This document shows, in pieces, positions 63,601-64,000 of a stretch of 64,000 nucleotides of DNA; within the stretch, counting starts at the first letter, position 1, and each line of letters starts with the position of its first letter. A program made the translations under genes and the position numbers. A model generated the notes under the pieces. That model made no database searches, was not told the DNA's origin, and worked only from the letters and a program-made list of their open reading frames with translations. The DNA comes from Rhopalosiphum padi (Eukaryota; Arthropoda; Insecta; Hemiptera; Aphididae): NCBI RefSeq assembly GCF_020882245.1, contig NC_083597.1:72828152-72892151 (forward strand). Reading direction: 5' to 3'.

Positions 63601-64000
63601 TAAATACCAACTTACCGTAACACGGTAGAATAGATTCATATTATAAATAGGCGATAACATAAAATCAATTTAAATATTTTGAAAATTTTGAAAATTTTAT
63701 TGATGTGAAAAATATAATAATATACATAAAAGTTTTAAGTCCCCACGAATATTGTTTTTTTAATTACAATAAAATAACTAAAATCATTCCTCTTTATTTA
63801 TCTAATCTCATAAAAATTTTAACTTCAAATTTCTAAACGAAATAATTGTATACATTTGTTATTTACATTTTTAAGTTTAAGTGAAAATTACTCATGAAAA
63901 ATTGTATACCCGTTTATGCCAATGTCTTAGGTATAAAAATAGATTTTATATAATTTTTGTGATTTTTTTAAAATTTTTAGTTTAAACGTTTATAAAAATG
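60691..64000. other. A+T-rich DNA to the right edge
   Basis: No firm exon. A perfect CRE (TGACGTCA) lies at 61315-61322. A minus frame at 61333-61533 has no splice support. A strong minus donor-like ACG/GTAAGTTGG lies near 63612 after a short open stretch (MLSPIYNMNLFYRVT), too little to call. The remainder is A/T runs. Confidence 0.5.

Overview
The window is nuclear DNA of an animal, most likely an insect. It is very A+T-rich, full of microsatellites and poly-A/T runs, has no operon-like packing, and its few coding signals are short exons bounded by GT/AG splice sites and far apart. Short non-autonomous DNA transposons (one hAT-type with 8-bp target duplications, one pogo/Tigger-like) fit a hemipteran, and an aphid is my best guess. 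That assignment is inference from general character, not from a recognised gene.

I recognise no gene by name. The best-supported gene (model A) is on the + strand. A sharply bounded GC island at 1.77-2.66 kb holds a strong first coding exon (ATG at 2524, good start context, 27 of 35 third codon positions G or C, donor GTACGT at 2631). Candidate further exons at 9603-9696, 16718-16837 and 37359-37520 keep the reading frame through every junction. Together they read as a leader followed by a strand-turn-strand-helix pattern like the beta-grasp fold of Ras-binding/RA domains. A possible last exon ends at 38120. The 2524 and 37359 exons are the most convincing; the middle ones are weaker.

The left edge (161-229) looks like the Cys-rich last exon of another + strand gene. 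Between 51.7 and 40.1 kb a set of short minus-strand exon candidates (model B) is also frame-compatible, with a second GC island at 51.28-51.72 kb as a possible promoter, but it remains speculative. A third island at 58.28-59.50 kb looks like a + strand promoter and 5' leader ending in a tiny coding exon (ATG at 59476, donor at 59486). Smaller GC-rich blocks lie at 5.27-5.83 and 40.14-40.31 kb.

Most of the rest is intron or intergenic A+T-rich DNA with transposon remnants: a terminal-inverted-repeat element at 7.86-8.35 kb, a hAT MITE at 11.17-11.48 kb, a 2.35-kb structure with about 250-bp inverted arms at 32.49-34.84 kb, and a pogo-like MITE at 47.76 kb. There are also an 87-bp tandem duplication at 4.26-4.43 kb and a 35-bp one at 18.82-18.89 kb. 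I found no rRNA, convincing tRNA, CRISPR array or prokaryotic gene, and no clear new biological system. The main discoveries to test are the split-domain gene A and the mobile elements.
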